Source: Oscillospiraceae bacterium (GTDB lineage Bacteria; Bacillota; Clostridia; Oscillospirales; Acutalibacteraceae). From it: a stretch of 64,000 nucleotides of DNA. Location: NCBI GenBank assembly GCA_902790325.1, contig CADARP010000002.1, positions 211,673-275,672 on the forward strand. Direction: 5' to 3'. Shown piece by piece: positions 60,137-64,000 of the stretch. Below the pieces are notes generated by a model. The model did not search any database. It had not been told where the DNA came from and was given only the letters and a program-made list of their open reading frames with translations. Every line of letters starts with the position of its first letter. Within the stretch, counting starts at the first letter, position 1. The translations under genes were made by a program, and so were the position numbers.

Positions 60137-60823
60137 ATGAAAGTATCGGTATGTATGGCCGCCTACCGCGGGGAGCGCTATATCGGCGAGCAGATCCGCT
60201 CGATCCTGTCCGAGCTTCGGCAGGGGGATGAGCTGCTGGTGTCCGACGACGCGCCCGGCGGAGAAACCGAGCGGATCGTGCGCGCGTTTGCGCAGACGGA
60301 CGCGCGTGTGCGGTATCTGCGCGGCGAAGGCAAGGGCGTTGTGCGGAATTTTGAACGCGTGCTGACCGCTGCGGCGGGCGACGTCCTGTTTCTGAGCGAT
60401 CAGGACGACGTGTGGCTGCCCGGCAAGGTAGATGCGGTGCTTCGCGAGATCGAAAACGGCGCTTGTCTTGTGGTGCATGACGCGCGTGTCGTGGACGAAT
60501 CCCTGCAGACGATCGCGCCGTCGTTCTTCGCGCTGCGGCACAGCCGCGCGGGCTTTTTGCGCAACTTCCTGCGCAACAGCTACATGGGCTGCTGCATGGC
60601 GCTGACGCGTCCCGTGCTCGAACGCGCGCTGCCGTTTCCGCCGGATCTGCCGATGCACGACCAGTGGCTGGGACTTGCGGCGGAGAAGTACGGCCGCACC
60701 TGCTTTTTGCCGCAGCCGTACCTGCTGTACCGTCAGCACGGCGGCAACGTGACCGGCGGTAAAACAACGTTTTCACAAAAAGTGCGCTGGCGCATTGCGC
60801 TGCTGCGCGCGCTTTTCAGATAG
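60137..60823 (+). CDS. glycosyltransferase family 2 (rhamnosyltransferase-like)
   Basis: A 228-residue GT-A enzyme. It starts KVSVCMAAYRGERYIGEQIR, with LVSDDAPGGETERIV (about 34) and the LFLSDQDDVWLPGKVDAV block (about 84-101) carrying the metal-binding Asp residues, plus the MHDQWLGLAAEKYG acceptor-side motif (about 175). This combination is common in rhamnan/cell-wall polysaccharide glycosyltransferases. ATG 60137 follows GGAGAAGCGG; the upstream extension passes through the promoter. First gene of a four-gene operon with a second GT2 enzyme and an ABC exporter. Confidence 0.87.
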   Translation: MKVSVCMAAYRGERYIGEQIRSILSELRQGDELLVSDDAPGGETERIVRAFAQTDARVRYLRGEGKGVVRNFERVLTAAAGDVLFLSDQDDVWLPGKVDAVLREIENGACLVVHDARVVDESLQTIAPSFFALRHSRAGFLRNFLRNSYMGCCMALTRPVLERALPFPPDLPMHDQWLGLAAEKYGRTCFLPQPYLLYRQHGGNVTGGKTTFSQKVRWRIALLRALFR

Positions 60824-60832
60824 GAGTTAGCT

Positions 60833-61606
60833 ATGACGGACTGTTCCGTATCCGGTTGCATCGTGACGTATAACAACATGCGCACGATCGACAAGACGCT
60901 TTCGACGCTGCTTGATTGTACGCGCGGCGTGGATTTCAAACTATATATCGTGGACAATGCTTCCACCGACGGCACGCCGCAGTTTATCCGCGAGAAGTTC
61001 GGCGGCGATCCGCGCGTGGAGATCATCGAGCGCCAGTCCAACGACGGTTTCGGCGTCGGACACAATCTGGTGATCGACCGGCTGACGTCCGAATTTCATG
61101 CGGTCATCAATCCCGACGTGATCGTGCGCGACGACGTGCTTTTGGAGATGGCGGCGTATATGCGTGCGCATCCCGACATCGGTCTGCTGTCGCCGCGTAT
61201 CCGCTTCCCGGACGGACGCGACCAGGTGCTCGGCAAGCGCGATCCGAAGCTGCGGTATCTCATCGCCAGCCGCCTGCGCGGCAAGGGCGAGCCGAACCGT
61301 CTGCTGCGCGAATATGCGATGCTCGACGCGGATCTGTCCGTGCCGTGCGATATCGAGAACGCGACCGGCTGCTTCATGCTGCTGCGAACCGATCTGTTCC
61401 GGCAGATCGGCGGTTTCGATACGCATTATTTCCTGTATTTCGAGGACAGCGATCTGACGCGCACGGTGCGTCAGACGAGCCGCGCGGTCTACTATCCGGA
61501 CACGTGCGTGTACCACGTCTGGGGCAGAGAGAGCAAAAAGAACAGCCGTCTGCGCCGCATCCAGATCCGGTCCATGCTGTACTATTTCCGAAAGTGGAGA
61601 GGCTGA
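60833..61606 (+). CDS. glycosyltransferase family 2 (dTDP-rhamnosyltransferase RfbF/WbbL-like)
   Basis: A 257-residue inverting GT-A glycosyltransferase. It has VSGCIVTYNNMRTIDKTLST at the start, IVDNASTDGTPQFI (about 40), SNDGFGVGHNLVI (about 68) with the conserved Asn-x-Gly, VINPDVIVRDD (about 90), and FLYFEDSDLTRTVRQ (about 201). The DNASTDGT and NxGFGxGHN pattern is typical of rhamnosyltransferases. It is followed by the ABC permease gene with TGATG overlap. Specificity for rhamnose is inferred, not shown. Confidence 0.85.
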   Translation: MTDCSVSGCIVTYNNMRTIDKTLSTLLDCTRGVDFKLYIVDNASTDGTPQFIREKFGGDPRVEIIERQSNDGFGVGHNLVIDRLTSEFHAVINPDVIVRDDVLLEMAAYMRAHPDIGLLSPRIRFPDGRDQVLGKRDPKLRYLIASRLRGKGEPNRLLREYAMLDADLSVPCDIENATGCFMLLRTDLFRQIGGFDTHYFLYFEDSDLTRTVRQTSRAVYYPDTCVYHVWGRESKKNSRLRRIQIRSMLYYFRKWRG

Positions 61607-62406
61607 TGTTTAAAAATCTGTACAAGTACCGCTACCTCTTGGTCGAGATTGTCAAAAAGAACATCAAGCTCCAGTACCGCAATTCGGTGCTGGGCGTGTT
61701 CTGGACGTTTCTGCAGCCGCTTCTGACGACCTTGGTGCTGGTGCTGGTGTTTTCCAATATCTTCGGCCGCGACAACAAGGCGGTGCTGAATTATCCCGTC
61801 TATCTGCTCTGCGGCCGGCTTTTGTACGAGTTTTATTCCCAGTCCACCAAGCGCGCGATGCGGTCGGTGCGGCTGTCCGCTTCGGTCATCAAGAAAGTCT
61901 ACATCCCGAAGTACATCTATCCGATCTCCAACGTGATCTCCACCTTCATCACCTTCCTGATTTCGCTTTTGGTGCTGGTGGTATTTATCCTCTATTTCCA
62001 GTTCTTCAGCGATAAACCCGTCCACATCACAGGCTATGCGTTTCTGGCGATCGTGCCGATCCTGATCCTGTTCATCCTGTGTCTGGGCGTGGGACTGATC
62101 CTGTCGGTGCTGGAGGTTTTCTTCAAGGACATCGAGTATCTGTACGACGTGTTCTGTATGCTGCTGTTTTATCTCACGCCGATCTTCTACCACGTCGACC
62201 AGCTCAAGGCCGCGCCGGCGGTCAAGATGGCGCTGATGGCAAATCCGCTGTACTCGATCGTGTCGATGTTCCGCAGCTGCGTACTGTTCGGCGAGATGTG
62301 GAACTGGCACTGGTTTTTCTACGCGCTGGGCTTTTCGATTGCCATGCTTCTGATCGGCGCGTTTGTGTTTTACAAAAAACAGGACGACTTTATCCTGCAC
62401 ATTTAA
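61606..62406 (+). CDS. ABC-2 type polysaccharide export permease (TagG/Wzm/RgpC-like)
   Basis: A 266-residue membrane protein with six hydrophobic segments. The N-terminal ILVEIVKKNIKLQYRNSVLG-like stretch (LLVEIVKKNIKLQYRNSVLG) with VFWTFLQPLL, and the C-terminal YLTPIFYHVDQ plus NPLYSIVSMFR, are hallmarks of the polysaccharide ABC-2 exporter family. The ATG at 61606 overlaps the upstream stop. With the ATPase encoded next it would flip a completed lipid-linked glycan to the outside. Confidence 0.92.
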   Translation: MFKNLYKYRYLLVEIVKKNIKLQYRNSVLGVFWTFLQPLLTTLVLVLVFSNIFGRDNKAVLNYPVYLLCGRLLYEFYSQSTKRAMRSVRLSASVIKKVYIPKYIYPISNVISTFITFLISLLVLVVFILYFQFFSDKPVHITGYAFLAIVPILILFILCLGVGLILSVLEVFFKDIEYLYDVFCMLLFYLTPIFYHVDQLKAAPAVKMALMANPLYSIVSMFRSCVLFGEMWNWHWFFYALGFSIAMLLIGAFVFYKKQDDFILHI

Positions 62407-62418
62407 GGGATACGAATT

Positions 62419-63174
62419 ATGGACGAACGGACGCCAGCGGTCAAGGTTGAAAACGTCAGCGTGCTTTTCAACCTGAACAAGGAAAAGATCGACAATCTCA
62501 AAGAGTATTTCATCAAGCTCATCACCCGTAAGCTGCACTATACGGAGTTTTGGGCGCTGACAGACATATCGTTCGAGATCGGAAAGGGCGAACGTCTGGG
62601 CGTCCTGGGCTTCAACGGCGCAGGCAAAAGCACGCTTTTGAAGGTCGTGGCGGGCGTTCTGAAGCCGACGAAGGGTTCGGTGCATGTCGAGGGCGTGATC
62701 GCGCCGATGCTTGAGCTGGGCGCAGGCTTCGACATGAACTATTCCGGCAAAGAGAACGTCTATCTCTACGGCGCGACGATGGGGTATTCGCGCAAGTTCA
62801 TCGCCGAGAAATACGACGAGATCGTCGCGTTCAGCGAGCTGGAAGAGTTTATGGACGTGCCGGTCAAGAACTATTCCTCCGGCATGCGCGCGCGCCTGGG
62901 CTTTGCAATCGCGACGGCGGTCTGCCCCGAGGTGCTGATCCTCGACGAAGTGCTGTCCGTGGGCGACGCGAAGTTCAAAAAGAAGAGCGAGGCAAAGATC
63001 CGCGAGATGTTCGACAAGGGCGTGACGGTGCTGTTCGTTTCGCACAATACCGACCAGGTACGCCGCCTTTGCAACCGGGCGATCCTCATCGACAAGGGCA
63101 GACTGATCGCCAGCGGTACGGCGGACGAGGTGTGCGATATCTACGACGAAAAAGTCAATCAAAGCAAAAAATAG
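62419..63174 (+). CDS. polysaccharide ABC exporter ATPase (TagH/Wzt/RgpD-like)
   Basis: A 251-residue ABC ATPase. Walker A GFNGAGKSTLL (about 68-78), signature YSSGMRARLGFAIA (about 152), Walker B VLILDEVLSVGDAKF (about 173) and switch His in LFVSHNTDQV (about 201). The stretch APMLELGAGFDMNYSGKENV (about 96) is specific for the Wzt/TagH/RgpD group. It ends after the ABC core, without the C-terminal carbohydrate-binding domain of O9a-type Wzt, so export probably does not depend on a chain-end modification (inference). It starts 12 bp after the permease gene. Confidence 0.93.
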   Translation: MDERTPAVKVENVSVLFNLNKEKIDNLKEYFIKLITRKLHYTEFWALTDISFEIGKGERLGVLGFNGAGKSTLLKVVAGVLKPTKGSVHVEGVIAPMLELGAGFDMNYSGKENVYLYGATMGYSRKFIAEKYDEIVAFSELEEFMDVPVKNYSSGMRARLGFAIATAVCPEVLILDEVLSVGDAKFKKKSEAKIREMFDKGVTVLFVSHNTDQVRRLCNRAILIDKGRLIASGTADEVCDIYDEKVNQSKK

Positions 63175-63182
63175 GGTACGAC

Positions 63183-63207
63183 AGGCTGGGGAAACTCAGC
63201 CTTTTTT
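63183..63207 (+). terminator. terminator of the second glycan locus
   Basis: AGGCTG (63183-63188) / CAGCCT (63197-63202) with loop GGGAAACT, followed by a T-run to 63207. Confidence 0.8.
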
Positions 63208-63240
63208 GTGTGAAAGAATGCGGAAGCGTGGGGGAATACT

Positions 63241-63771
63241 ATGCTGTGGAAAAAGAACAAGGAAACGGTGCGCCCGGCAAAAAAGAAAGATGCGGACGCG
63301 ATCAGCGAGCTGCGCAGACAGGCGCACGACCTGCACCGTACGGGACGGCCGGACGTGTTTCAGAAGCCGTTCGGCGACGAGCTGGAAGCGCAGACGCGCA
63401 AGATGCTCTACGATAAAAACGGGCTGCTGCTCGTGACGGAAACGGAGGGCACGGTCTGCGGGTTTGTGTACGCGACGTTTGTCACGGAGTCGTCGACGCC
63501 CGTATGGGACAGCCGCAGTTTCTGCAAGATCGAGGAGATCGCGGTGGACAAGTCCTGCCGCGGACAGGGATACGGAACGCAGTTGGTGCAGGCGGTGCGC
63601 CGCGAAGCGGTTGCGCGCGGCTGCCCGAAGCTGGAGCTGAACGTGTGGGCGTTCAACGCGGGCGCATGCGCCTTCTGGACGAGACTGGGCTTTGCGCCGT
63701 ATCTCTACTGCATGGAGAGCCGGGTGCAGACGGCAGACGAGCCGTCCGCGGAGATAACGGGGGCAGATTGA
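63241..63771 (+). CDS. GNAT-family N-acetyltransferase
   Basis: A 176-residue protein with the GNAT fold: N-terminal VRPAKKKDADAISELRRQAH, central strand GFVYATFV, the acetyl-CoA loop IEEIAVDKSCRGQGYGTQLV (about 96-115, R-G-Q-G-Y-G) and the C-terminal LELNVWAFNAGACAFWTRLG followed by FAP. It acetylates a primary amine of a small molecule or protein; the target is not predictable. GTGGGGGAAT serves as ribosome site. It follows the terminator of the export operon, so it is probably separately expressed. Confidence 0.88.
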   Translation: MLWKKNKETVRPAKKKDADAISELRRQAHDLHRTGRPDVFQKPFGDELEAQTRKMLYDKNGLLLVTETEGTVCGFVYATFVTESSTPVWDSRSFCKIEEIAVDKSCRGQGYGTQLVQAVRREAVARGCPKLELNVWAFNAGACAFWTRLGFAPYLYCMESRVQTADEPSAEITGAD

Positions 63772-63773
63772 TC

Positions 63774-64000
63774 GGGATTTGCAGAGCAAATTCCGAAGTG
63801 AAATCGCCTACGGCGGTGAAATCCTGCTGCGCAGGATGAAGTGTTTTGCTACGCAAAACGTGAAATATTTCATCTGCGATGAAATGTTGTGGACGGGCTT
63901 CGCCCGTACCCATTATAAATTGCCGGCTGCAAGCCCCGAATCCCGCCGTAAGGCGGATTTCATCTGCGAAGCAGATTTCACATGGCGCAACCATATTTCA
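63774..64000. repeat. noncoding array of micro-hairpins with GAAAT/ATTTC linkers
   Basis: At least eight short perfect or near-perfect inverted repeats follow each other, with 3-nt loops: GGGATTTGC-AGA-GCAAATTCC (63774-63794), CGCC-TAC-GGCG (63805-63815), ATCCTGC-TGC-GCAGGAT (63821-63837), GTTTTGC-TAC-GCAAAAC (63843-63859), ATTTCATC-TGC-GATGAAAT (63867-63885), ACGGGC-TTC-GCCCGT (63893-63907), CCGCC-GTAA-GGCGG (near 63943-63956) and ATCTGC-GAA-GCAGAT (63962-63976). Stem sequences differ, while loops and the linkers TGAAAT/TGAAGT stay similar; after about 63950 the linker reads ATTTCA, the reverse complement. No ORF of interest overlaps. The array continues beyond the window. Confidence 0.75.

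Noticed and set aside
63774..64000. CRISPR array or tRNA cluster at the window end
   Set aside because: Hairpin stems all differ and no constant repeat or cloverleaf is present.

Overview
The window looks like a chromosomal segment of a GC-rich anaerobic Firmicute, most likely a gut-type member of the Clostridia (Oscillospirales/Ruminococcaceae-like). The clues are Gram-positive exopolysaccharide regulators (a PHP-type CpsB phosphatase and a BY-kinase), strong AGGAGG-type ribosome sites, a single-chain pyruvate:ferredoxin oxidoreductase, giant Listeria/Bacteroides-type repeat proteins with a dockerin, and an array of tiny hairpins with GAAAT/ATTTC linkers. The assignment is inference from gene content. 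No rRNA, tRNA, CRISPR array or mobile element was seen.

Layout. 1-700: the 5' end of an unknown gene on the minus strand, divergent from a one-domain AraC-type regulator. 730-15267: a long collinear exopolysaccharide operon behind a good sigma-A promoter. It encodes a FlaA1/CapD-type nucleotide-sugar dehydratase, many glycosyltransferases (GT2, GT4, DXD type), an EpsG/Wzy-like polymerase, a hexapeptide acetyltransferase and a GH88/105-like hydrolase. 15285-18856: a separately promoted control block with CpsB phosphatase, a fused Wzz/BY-kinase with an extreme Tyr-Gly tail, and an overlapping NYN/OST-HTH putative RNase gene. 18882-29459: a purine operon, purE-purF-purM-purN-purO type-AICAR transformylase-purD-purL, ending at a strong terminator. 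It should carry out most of PRPP to IMP; purB, purC and purK are not here. Its PurF lacks the N-terminal catalytic Cys, and PurH function is split over two genes.

29586-46481: a single 16.7-kb transcription unit for a secreted giant of about 5,600 residues: signal peptide, unique N-terminal region, about 50 InlB/Flg_new-type beta repeats, two copies of a roughly 400-residue helical module, and a C-terminal dockerin. The frame is broken once at about 41914, where one repeat unit appears to lack exactly 127 bp between ACAA microhomologies. This is either a real lesion or an assembly error in the repeats.

46531-51514: an aldo/keto reductase with ferredoxin domain coupled to a flavin reductase-like gene, a secreted metallophosphoesterase, and two divergent lipoprotein-like genes, one behind a 16-codon leader ORF. 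51530-55063 (minus): pyruvate:ferredoxin oxidoreductase. 55288-58759: an unknown gene, then greA and a lysyl-tRNA synthetase fused to a Trbp111-type tRNA-binding domain. 58802-63771: an acyltransferase-3 gene and a second glycan locus (two GT2 enzymes plus an ABC polysaccharide exporter), then a GNAT acetyltransferase. 63774-64000: a noncoding array of micro-hairpins that runs off the end of the window.
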